64,000 nucleotides of DNA from Meira nashicola (lineage: Eukaryota > Basidiomycota > Exobasidiomycetes > Exobasidiales > Brachybasidiaceae), in contig BCJU01000002.1 of assembly GCA_001600355.1 (NCBI GenBank), forward strand, positions 496,001-560,000. The letters run 5' to 3'. The position numbers were made by a program, and so were the translations under genes. The notes under the pieces were generated by a model, which made no database searches, was not told where the DNA came from, and saw nothing but the letters and a program-made list of their open reading frames with translations. This document shows positions 10,946-18,941 of this stretch, in pieces (positions within the stretch are counted from its first letter, which is position 1; the number at the start of each line of letters is the position of its first letter).

Positions 10946-11521
10946 ATGTTGATTCCTCTTTTTCGATTTGGTTTTCTTTTTCTCATTACGTGCAGTACGG
11001 TTTATCCAGTGAGCATAAGAAGACGTAAGAATCTATTTGGTGAACGAACAGGAAATCAAGAACACAATGTAGCAGGACCGGTTGTAGAGCAGCAAGCAGA
11101 AGAAATAAGTGTACCAGAGTCATCCGTTGTTACATCTACTGTTCATTCTTCAGCTACAGTACAAGGAATATCATCAGAACAAACTAAAAGACAAAGAGGA
11201 AGACCACGATTATTAGCAAAGAAACAATACAAGAGTACTGAACATGCAAGAGCATGGTTAATGCGTAAAAAAGAAGCTGCAAAGAAAGGAGACAAAAAAG
11301 CGATTGAAATTTTAGAAAAAAGGTATCGATCAAAATTAAAATCAGAAAAGGAAAAAACTGCAAGAGTTCTAAAAGGTACTGCAACACCAATAGAACAGGA
11401 ACAATACAAACGTCTTAGAGCTCAACAAAAACGATGGAAAAATGAACATCGAAATGAGAGGAAAGCATACCTGAGAAAGTGGAGAGCAAAACAGAAATCA
11501 AACGGCGTTGGAAAGGACTGA
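10946..11521 (+). CDS. Secreted-type basic protein with AT-hook-like motif, family copy 1
   Basis: I do not recognise this family. The ATG at 10946 gives a 191-residue protein: a hydrophobic N-terminus (LFRFGFLFLITC) that looks like a signal peptide, immediately followed by VSIRRRKNLFG, a Glu/Ser/Thr-rich stretch, then KRQRGRPRLL, which has the RGRP core of an AT-hook DNA-binding motif. The C-terminal 110 residues are Lys/Arg/Glu-rich and probably helical, with GDKKAIEILEKRY and a final YLRKWRAKQK. Two paralogs follow in tandem on the same strand, 122 and 143 bp apart. Function unknown; a secreted, possibly nucleus-directed effector is speculation. Confidence 0.75.
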   Translation: MLIPLFRFGFLFLITCSTVYPVSIRRRKNLFGERTGNQEHNVAGPVVEQQAEEISVPESSVVTSTVHSSATVQGISSEQTKRQRGRPRLLAKKQYKSTEHARAWLMRKKEAAKKGDKKAIEILEKRYRSKLKSEKEKTARVLKGTATPIEQEQYKRLRAQQKRWKNEHRNERKAYLRKWRAKQKSNGVGKD

Positions 11522-11642
11522 ATGCATACACCTCATACGTGGCTGTTCACAAATTTGCGCAATTCGAATGGAAGACCCGAGGTGAAAAAGCTTCTATTGA
11601 TTCATAGGATACAATCAAAATCATTGCTGAATATCACCATCT

Positions 11643-12230
11643 ATGATGTCTTTTCTTGTTTCCATAACGGGTGTGTTGATAACACTTTCGTCTTATTTTA
11701 CCTTGATCCTCTTTTTCGCAAGCACGCCTTCCGTTGAGGTCAGTATTCGAAGAAGAAAGAATATGTTTGGACTACAGTGGGAGCCAAATCAAAGAATTGA
11801 ACAAGGACGATCTGTCGAAAAACAACAAATAGAAAAAGCTGCATCAGAATCTTCTATCATTATATCTACTGTTCAAGGATCATCACCCAGCCAGATGAAG
11901 AGAAAGAGAGGCAGGCCGCAAAATTTAAACAAGAACTCAACCAAAAGTACAGAAGCAGTTAAGAGATGGTACAAAAGACAAAAAGAAGCAAGAGAAAGAG
12001 GAGATAAAAAAGCAATTGATTTTTTCAAAAAAGAAAATAGGAGAAGAGCATCAAAATCAAAAGCTAAAAGGGAAAAAATATTTTCAGATGAAGCTACACA
12101 AACGGAAAAAGATCAATATGAACGTCAATTAGCTAGAAATAAAAAGTATAAAGAAACTCATCCCGAAATAATTAGAGCGTATAAAAAAAGATGGAGAGAA
12201 ATACAAAAGGCTAAAGTATTAAAAGACTGA
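11643..12230 (+). CDS. Secreted-type basic protein with AT-hook-like motif, family copy 2
   Basis: Paralog of the preceding gene, 195 residues, intronless. It repeats the same plan: signal-like N-terminus (SYFTLILFFAST), then VSIRRRKNMFG, an acidic/Ser stretch, KRKRGRPQNL (AT-hook-like core RGRP), STEAVKRWYKRQKEARERGDKKAI and a basic C-terminus ending RWREIQKAKV. The start MMSF at 11643 places the hydrophobic segment within the first 30 residues. Divergence from copy 1 is large outside the short shared motifs, so the duplication is not recent. No known enzyme domain is visible. Confidence 0.75.
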   Translation: MMSFLVSITGVLITLSSYFTLILFFASTPSVEVSIRRRKNMFGLQWEPNQRIEQGRSVEKQQIEKAASESSIIISTVQGSSPSQMKRKRGRPQNLNKNSTKSTEAVKRWYKRQKEARERGDKKAIDFFKKENRRRASKSKAKREKIFSDEATQTEKDQYERQLARNKKYKETHPEIIRAYKKRWREIQKAKVLKD

Positions 12231-12372
12231 TTGATTCAGTTGCAGAAAAGAGGTAAAATCTTTCTGCTTAGTTGTTGTATGCAAATTTTTTTTGAGCCCC
12301 GAGAGCTATTATAAGTGAAACAACAATCATTTTCAATCTATACAATCTCTTCATTTTCTACCACAATATATC

Positions 12373-13120
12373 ATGTTTTATTTTCATGGACACGTTGTAT
12401 TCTTAAAGGTACTTTTAGCGATTGTTTGGTTCGATTTCAATAATACAGTAGTATCGGTAAGCTTACGACGTAGACTTGAAAAGTTCGGTCAAGATCCAAA
12501 TTCTCCACCTAAAACAACGAAATATATGCATCCACTCACATTGAAAGACATTGAATCTCGATCAGTAACGAAAGTATATGAACGTAATGAAAGAAATCAT
12601 TCTATCAACGAATATGTTCCTCCTATCGATCGAGTCTATAGTAGAAAGATAAAAAAAAGACATATTACCAGATAAAGAGCATTATACCCTTCGATCTAAA
12701 TCGACTAATTATCAAAGAAAGACTAGTTATGAAGATTATAGCGATGGTGGCTATGATACAGATAAATTAAAAGCGAAGAAAGAAAAGAAACAAACTGTAC
12801 CGAAAGAAACGAAAACATCAACTAAAAAAAGTCGTAAAAAGCATTCAAATAAATGGTATTGGGAACAAAAAGCATTACGTGAAAGTGGCGATAAAAAAGC
12901 GATAGAAATGCACCGCATGAGTAGTAAAAAGTTATTAGAAGGAAGAAGAAAACGAAAAGATAGAGTTTATGATGGTACAGCATCTGAAAAAGATTTAAAG
13001 TTACATCAAAACATCAAAGATTCTTCCAAAAAGTATCAACAGACTCATCGTGAAAAGATTAGAGAGTATAATAGACTTTATCGTCAAAAGCAACGTAAAG
13101 TGAGCCGGAGCAGCAGATAA
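12373..13120 (+). pseudogene. Family copy 3, disrupted by a one-base frameshift
   Basis: Third tandem paralog. From the ATG at 12373 it has a hydrophobic leader and VSLRRRLEKFG (the same post-signal motif as copies 1 and 2), then stops at 12675. The next frame stays open from about 12655 to 13120 and contains GDKKAIEMHRMSSKKLL and YRQKQRK, the counterparts of the other copies' C-termini. The shift coincides with an A8 run near 12649-12656: one A too many would explain it. So this is either a recent pseudogene or a homopolymer sequencing error. It lacks the RGRP motif of its siblings. Confidence 0.6.
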
Positions 13121-13979
13121 AATATTTTATATTATCTTTTTCTTCATAGCTATGGGATTCAAGGAGTGGAGAAATTTGACTTTTACCTTTGACTTGATAT
13201 GAAGAAGTGATGGTAAGTGACTAAGTATGATTGTTATTATTATTAGAATACCTTAGTGTGACTTATTCTAGAATATTATTCCATATTCTAGTAGGCAGGC
13301 AGGTCAGGTGATCAGGTGATTGATTAAATAATATTGTATTGAATTGTTTATACTGAGTAGTGATTACATAAGTTGCTTAGTCAGCAAAAAAAAATCAAAA
13401 AAACCTGGGCTTCCGAGCTCCTAAGAGCCCAGAGCCCAGGGAAAAACCCAGGGGCACCTTTCAGATTGATTTTGGGTTTTGTATTGGATCGCGCGTGTGA
13501 AGACCTTTCAATCGTCACGGGAACCATTTCGTTGGCAAGCCAAAGAAGTGAGGCAGGTGTTTTTTTGATCAGACCTTTCGGTCGTCACGGGTACCATCTG
13601 CTCGGCAAGCCTCACAGTTTTAGGCGGTGGTTGGTTGAAAGGTGCCCCGTAAAAGAGGAATATAATATGATAAAGTTGTCGAATGTTGATTGGTTGTACT
13701 TACTCTGATTGCTTAATTGATGGCAAAGATTGCTGGATGTCGATTGATGGCGAAGGTTGTCGAATGCTAAATGATGGCGAAGATTGTCGAATGCTGAATG
13801 AAGGCGAAAACTGCTGGAAGTCGATTGATGGCGAAGGCTTGGCTGAGATTGTCGAATGTTGCTTTGATGATTGTAGCGACGTTGATAACGAATAGCGAAA
13901 GAAGCGAGCTTAAATGTTGACCAAATCACTCTTCGTCATGAATACATCGGAGATGATATCCAGCCTAGATCACCCTTAT

Positions 13980-14096
13980 CAGTCTGACACCAATGACCCA
14001 CTCCGTTTTACTCGGCCCATCAAACATCTTCGAGCACAGAAGATGCCGTCAGACCTTTCATTCAAGAGGTGCTCTGGATCACCAATGATCAGACTG
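13980..14096 (-). other. Conserved hairpin 3' of the element gene, copy A
   Basis: Imperfect fold-back: outer arms CAGTCTGA/TCAGACTG (13980-13987 with 14089-14096) and inner stem CATCTTC/GAAGATG (14025-14031 with 14039-14045) around the loop GAGCACA. The equivalent place in copy B folds the same way with different bases in the stems and the same loop. Confidence 0.65.
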
Positions 14097-14176
14097 TATA
14101 CTTACCATGGTCGCTTGCTTACTTACCGTGATCGCTTACTTACCTTGCTCGCTCCTTTGCTTGCTTGCATGCTTGA

Positions 14177-15178
14177 TCAGAAGACTTTGATTGGAATTAC
14201 CTGAAGATTGTAGAAGTCTTGATATTGAAAAGCGGGTTGGAAAGAATGTTGACTTATCGAATGTCGATGATTGGTGATTGTTGATTGATTGGTGAATGCT
14301 GATTGATTGGTGAATGCTGATTGATTGGCGAATGCTGATCGATTGGTGAATGCGGATTGATTGGCAAATGCTGGATGATTGGCAAGTGTTGATTGATTGG
14401 CGAATGCTGGCTGTTTGACAAATGTTAGTTGATTGGCGAATGTTGATTCATTGTACTTACTCTGATTGCTTGATTGTGCATTTTGACAATTTGCTCCTGC
14501 TTGACCGGCAACGATCAGACCGGTTTCATGATTGACGCGTTCTCCACTTTTGGTAATGATGATTGGACGTTGAGGTTTCATATCGGCTTGCTGGAATTGA
14601 TCAACGGAATTGCGCATACATTGATCGTACGACAACAGCAAATGATGTACTTGATCATACTTGATGAAACCTTGATACCAAACAGCGAAAGAAGCGAGAA
14701 AAGAAGGAATGCTTTTGCACAAAGATGTTATGTTCTTCTTCGAAGATGATGAGTTTGTTGTGTAGTTCAAATCCATTGCGTTGGAAACTAGCAAGAATTG
14801 CTTGATTTTCTTGCTTATGTAATTGATTGCCAAACAGATCGATTGGCCACCACCAATTACCTTGCACAGAGAGTTCAGATTGCCTACTCGATCCCAAATC
14901 GTAAGCTTGTTCGTTTCATGGTAAACGAATTTGATTGTTGTTGATTGAACTTTGATGGAAAGCGCAACAAATTGTACGAGCATCTTGTCTGCTGTACTTT
15001 TTGGGAACGAATCTGGCAAGTTTTGTTGTTGTTGTTGTGGAACTGTTGCGTTTGCTGTGGCTTCTTGAGTAGCAAATGGTCTTGAAGCGACTTTGAAAAA
15101 GTCTTGAACTTTGCGATACATAAAATTGACTGCATCGCAGATTTGAAGGATCACGTCGTGAGAAATGAAGATGAACAT
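14177..15178 (-). CDS. Element-borne protein with hexapeptide repeats, copy A
   Basis: Unrecognised. From the first ATG (15178) the protein has 333 residues: a conserved N-terminal part (ISHDVILQICDAVNFMYRK, FPKSTADKMLVQFVALSIK, CKSIPSFLASFAVWYQGF, IIITKSGERVNHETGLIVAG) and a C-terminal tract of six-residue repeats of type AFANQS/AFTNQS. Compared with copy B, every length difference is a whole number of codons (for example in the Gln run and in SSSSKK/SSSKE), which argues for selection on a protein. A good 5' splice site (AGA|GTAAGT) sits exactly where the repeats start, so the repeats could be intronic. No enzyme motif is visible. Confidence 0.6.
   Translation of the reverse strand: MFIFISHDVILQICDAVNFMYRKVQDFFKVASRPFATQEATANATVPQQQQQNLPDSFPKSTADKMLVQFVALSIKVQSTTIKFVYHETNKLTIWDRVGNLNSLCKVIGGGQSICLAINYISKKIKQFLLVSNAMDLNYTTNSSSSKKNITSLCKSIPSFLASFAVWYQGFIKYDQVHHLLLSYDQCMRNSVDQFQQADMKPQRPIIITKSGERVNHETGLIVAGQAGANCQNAQSSNQSKYNESTFANQLTFVKQPAFANQSTLANHPAFANQSAFTNRSAFANQSAFTNQSAFTNQSTITNHRHSISQHSFQPAFQYQDFYNLQVIPIKVF
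14235..14450 (-). repeat. 18 bp tandem repeats (copy A)
   Basis: About a dozen units near CGAATGCTGATTGATTGG on the plus strand, encoding hexapeptides on the minus strand. Period 18 keeps the frame. Units vary at a few positions. Copy B has more units. Confidence 0.8.
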
Positions 15179-15605
15179 GTTTGGAAGATGAAGTCTGGTG
15201 ACAAAAGAAGATGGTAATGAAGTGTGCGGTAAAGCGAAGTGTAGTTCGAGTGAACGATGTCTCAAAAAAAAGGATGATTTTTAATGATGGCGGGAAGAAA
15301 GTAGAAGTTGGGGATACGAGAATGTGTTTTATTGATTTTCATTGATGCGATTAGCTTCTGCGTGTAGAATTTCAAACAAACTTTAGCTTGAGCTTACTGA
15401 TGGGCTATATGCTTTTCCATCAATCGGCAGCCATCAACCTTGCCGCTCATACAGTCCATCCGACAGTACCCGATGGAACAATTGCTGTCCCAACCCATGC
15501 ACCAAAGGCAAAATCAATTTCCCCACAAACAAGCCCAAGCTAAGCTTACTGGTGGGCTATATGCCATCGTCAATCGATACCCATCAACCTTGTTGCTGAT
15601 CCGGT

Positions 15606-15947
15606 TCATCCCACAGTACTAAATTCAACACTCACTGGCCCATCCAATGAAACAGGCAAAATCAATTCTCCTTCTAAACAACTGTCTGTACTGCCATCGT
15701 GCATATCCTGAAAGAGCGTCGACTGTCCAATGAGATGAAAAGTATTGTGGTTGTTGAAGATGCGATCATCCAAAGAACCATATCGAAAATGACAGAGCAG
15801 GATCCAATACCTTCCGCAGGCCAGACACTGGTATTTAACGATCGACATCACTCTATCTATGTTTGCATTCATTGGCCGGCAGAGCGGCACGCTTATCGGA
15901 TGGAACTCGAATACGATTCCAACAATCGGTCTACGAATGTGTGACAT
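15606..15947 (-). CDS. Small open frame in the element's 5' region
   Basis: 113 residues from an ATG at 15947, including CLACGRYWILLCHFRYGSLDD. Copy B retains a similar but interrupted frame (about 37210-37530, with CLACRRYCFLLCHFRYSSLDD). It may be the remnant of a second element gene or a conserved leader. No family recognised. Confidence 0.3.
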   Translation of the reverse strand: MSHIRRPIVGIVFEFHPISVPLCRPMNANIDRVMSIVKYQCLACGRYWILLCHFRYGSLDDRIFNNHNTFHLIGQSTLFQDMHDGSTDSCLEGELILPVSLDGPVSVEFSTVG

Positions 15948-15950
15948 TAC

Positions 15951-16460
15951 ACATCAACCAAGACAGGATAGACCCTTTCACTGTTACTATTGATGTATGT
16001 GCAATGGGTTAAATAAGCGAACAGCAGAATGAATGCGCTATATTGAATAGATATACCTGTACATACACGTGTTACCTAATTACTTCCATCTCCTTCACCA
16101 AATCCGAAGGTATGCCAGACACTTCCGACAATGATGGTCATTATGCCTTTTAAGTACCTATCGGCTTGAGAGAGAGAGTGATTGTTTGACTTGAATTTAC
16201 TCTGAGGAACATCAAGTTTGGAAGACATTAACTTGGAACTCATATTCAGATCTTTTGTCGCTATTTTCTCAGAATCGACAAAATCGAAAGGTACAATAAA
16301 ATACACGATGACATTGAAGCGAAAAGAAAGACAAGAAGAAAGAATCTAAGTTGAGAATGAGAAAAGGAGTAGTAAAAAGAGGAAAGCCAACAATAAGACG
16401 AGAAGAAATATAAAAGATCTGTGAGCCAGCACAGATATTGAAATCTAGTCAACATAATGA
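15951..16460. other. Intergenic
   Basis: 510 bp between element copy A and the 3' end of the Kex2-precursor gene. Short hydrophobic minus-strand frames occur (16076-16464) but have no start context, homology or shared architecture that would support a gene. Confidence 0.4.
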
Positions 16461-17390
16461 TCAAGAAGGAATACCGCCAGCGTTGTGTGCGTGACGTTTG
16501 ACGAGTGTTTCGACACCTTTACCTTCATTCACTTGATCATCAATGCTACGTTTAGAAGGAGCACCACCCATTGCACCACCATGGCAACGTTTCACAAATG
16601 GTTCTTCATCATCAACGCCACGCTTTTGTGATGGACCGCCCATTCCGCCACCACAACGCTTTTGGAAAGGTTCTTCATCAATGTCTTCGTTGATATCACG
16701 TTTAACTGGGCCAGATGCAGACGCAACTCTGGCGCCATGATTGATAGACATTCGCTTGACCATCTTAGATTCTTCCTTTACTTCACGCTTTTGAGGTGGA
16801 CCACCCATTGCACCGCCACCGCAACGTTTCACAAATGGCTCTTCATCATCAACGCCACGCTTTTGAGGTGGACCGCCCATTGCACCGCCATGGCAACGTT
16901 TCACAAATGGCTCTTCATCATCAACGCGACGCTTTTGTATAGAGGAGCGCCCATTCCGCCGCGACGCCGCTTCTGGAAAGGTACCATCACGCTTTAGGAA
17001 ATGTGTTTCGTTATTGATGTCATCATTGATACTGCGTTTGCTTGGAGGAGCGGCAGGGCCCATTGGCGTACCACCAGGGAAAGGATGAAAACGTTTAAAG
17101 AATTGAAGTTTATGCGATTCTACTTCACGTTTTTGTGGTGGACCTCCCATGCCCATCATTGGTGGCATTCCACCTGGGGGACCTGGAAAGCCACGTTTAA
17201 CGAATTGAAGTTGATGCGATTCTACTTCACGTTTTTGTGGTGGACCTCCCATGCCCATCATTGGTGGCATTCCACCTGGAGGACCTGGAAAGCCACGTTT
17301 AACAACTTTCATCGAATTGGCGTTTTCTAATCTACCTTCTACTTCAACAGTTAAGAGAGTAACAATCTTTGCGAAGGCCGGCTTCATCAT
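16461..17390 (-). CDS. Kex2-processed repetitive secreted peptide precursor
   Basis: 309 residues from the ATG at 17390. The protein is cut into units by about 19 Lys-Arg dibasic sites, the recognition sequence of the Golgi protease Kex2. Glycine/proline/methionine-rich cores (GFPGPPGGMPPMMGMGG twice, FHPFPGGTPMGPAAPPS, CHGGAMGGPPQ, CGGGAMGGPPQ, CGGGMGGPSQ, CHGGAMGGAPS, HAHNAGGIPS) alternate with acidic spacers (GVDDEEPFV, EVESHQLQFV). This is the plan of fungal Kex2-processed proteins such as the smut repellent Rep1, and of RiPP precursors. The leader MMKPAFAKIVTLLTV is a weak signal peptide, so an unseen upstream exon is possible. No RiPP-modifying enzyme gene lies nearby. Confidence 0.82.
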   Translation of the reverse strand: MMKPAFAKIVTLLTVEVEGRLENANSMKVVKRGFPGPPGGMPPMMGMGGPPQKREVESHQLQFVKRGFPGPPGGMPPMMGMGGPPQKREVESHKLQFFKRFHPFPGGTPMGPAAPPSKRSINDDINNETHFLKRDGTFPEAASRRNGRSSIQKRRVDDEEPFVKRCHGGAMGGPPQKRGVDDEEPFVKRCGGGAMGGPPQKREVKEESKMVKRMSINHGARVASASGPVKRDINEDIDEEPFQKRCGGGMGGPSQKRGVDDEEPFVKRCHGGAMGGAPSKRSIDDQVNEGKGVETLVKRHAHNAGGIPS

Positions 17391-18941
17391 CGTTATCAAA
17401 GAAAAGATAAAGAAGAGATTTAAAAAATTATTTTAAGATTTGCTGCTTTTTTTCCTTTTTGAAGAGGATGAGGAAATGAAAGATTGAACAGTACCAAAAT
17501 CGACTTCTTTTATACCTTTCATTCTTTCAAATAAACATGCATTGTTTGATAATTACAATGTCATCTCATTTCATCATGAACGCCTTCAATGAAATTGTTC
17601 ATTGCTAGTACGGGTCTTGATTTTAAAAGCTCAATAAAGATACCCGAACGCAAAACTGTGTTTGCGCTGTTCATGTATAGCCTCGAAATCGCCGTAAAGA
17701 TGATTAACTATCTTGACAAACAAATGGCTATGATTTTATATCAGATAGAACAGCCTCTTCCTATAATATACACCTGAACGATCAGCACTGTCTTTACAAG
17801 TAAACGACCTTACATTACGCGGCTAATACAAAGGCGTTTTGCCCATTCGTGGCTGAAATTTTGTTCGCTTATAAGTTTCACTGCCTGCTTACCATATAGC
17901 CGATATGCCCCTATGTCAAGATCTCCGGGATACGATCACGGACGGAAGGGGCAAAAGTATCATCAGCTAAATATCCGTGAAAGGACGAAAATTTCAACTT
18001 TAAATTTCTTTGCAGCAAATATTTTTCTTTTAGCTAAGGGAATAAGGTATGATTTCGCTTTTTGATAAAGCTAGGATTGTTAATCTGATTAGTTATTGAA
18101 GCACAATAGAGTATATAAATTCAACTGAAAAGGACTAAAGAAAAAAGAGATATAATTAATGAAATATGGGAAGAAAGTTATAAAAGAATATACAAGGTTT
18201 ATATTTGATTTTGACAATAAAAAGAAGATAAAGGAAGATATGAATTGAGTATTCTTATTAGTAAATCAACTATGCTGAGACATGTTTGGCATAAGCTGAA
18301 CCAATAATAGTTAGAACCTTAATTACCGTATCTTACTCATAAAAAAGAGTACTGTTTTTTACGTTTAACAAGTTTTATACCATGAGAAGTTGGACTTGTT
18401 GAATTGGTTCAGCATGTTAACGGTGATAAACAATAGATCTTCGCGAAGTATAATCTAAATTCGCTTTCGATGATGGTGATAGTGGTTGCTGTGGTAATAA
18501 TCAATACCTCTTGTACACTACTGTATTTTATAAAGAATGCTGGCTTGAACGAGCTTGACCTGAATCTGCAGCTGTAAGATCAATTTGACAATCTTTTCTG
18601 AATACTGCACGCAATCAAATGCAAGGTGAAATCATCAGTGATTCTCGAAGTGAAACATAGAATTAGTGGATGGTGGAAGCACATAATGTACAACAAAGTT
18701 CTTTAGGTATATTTGGAAGAATTGATGATCAGGAAAAGTATCACAAGCGCGTATAAGCAAGATGAAAACGTATGACCAAAAAGTACGGAAAAAGGGTTCA
18801 ACAATAAGAGCCAAAACAAAAGTTCAACAGTCAATAAAAGCGAGAACAGAAGTCGGAGGTAAAAGTTTGCATTTTTTTGAGATTTGTCGAAAACATAACT
18901 GTTCTGATATGTGTATTGTTATTACAGAGAATACACTCGAA
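17391..18941. other. Gene-poor stretch
   Basis: 1.55 kb, AT-rich, between the peptide-precursor promoter and the 3' end of the GNAT-Mss4 gene. The C/T-rich bases just above 17390 look like the leader of the precursor gene. No open frame longer than about 60 codons with a recognisable product, no tRNA-like fold and no repeat was found. Confidence 0.45.

Larger units (their letters stand above)
13206..15950 (-). repeat. Dispersed element, copy A
   Basis: About 2.7 kb that is repeated, in opposite orientation, at 37200-39572. Shared parts in element order: a 5' region with a diverged small open frame, a ~150 bp unit present twice (the TGGGCTATATGC segment at about 15401 and 15553), the main protein gene, an 18 bp tandem-repeat tract, a hairpin, and a 3' end with AATACAATATTATTTAATCA and GACCTGCCTGCCTACTAG. 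Copy A also has an extra diverged fragment of the gene's repeat part (about 13680-13900) and a local repeat of GACCTTTC(A/G)(A/G)TCGTCACGGG at 13502 and 13571. No transposase or reverse transcriptase, clear terminal repeats or target-site duplications were found; boundaries are approximate. Confidence 0.75.

Noticed and set aside
13373..13708. 111-codon plus-strand frame in element copy A
   Set aside because: It starts from a non-ATG codon, runs through the repeated GACCTTTC unit and is not kept open in copy B.
14235..14450. CRISPR-like regular repeats
   Set aside because: Period is only 18 bp, with no unique spacers, in a eukaryotic genome; the units keep a reading frame. A minisatellite in the element gene.
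16076..16464. Two overlapping hydrophobic minus-strand frames
   Set aside because: They overlap each other in different frames, follow directly after the peptide-precursor stop, and show neither homology nor a believable start; probably its 3' UTR.
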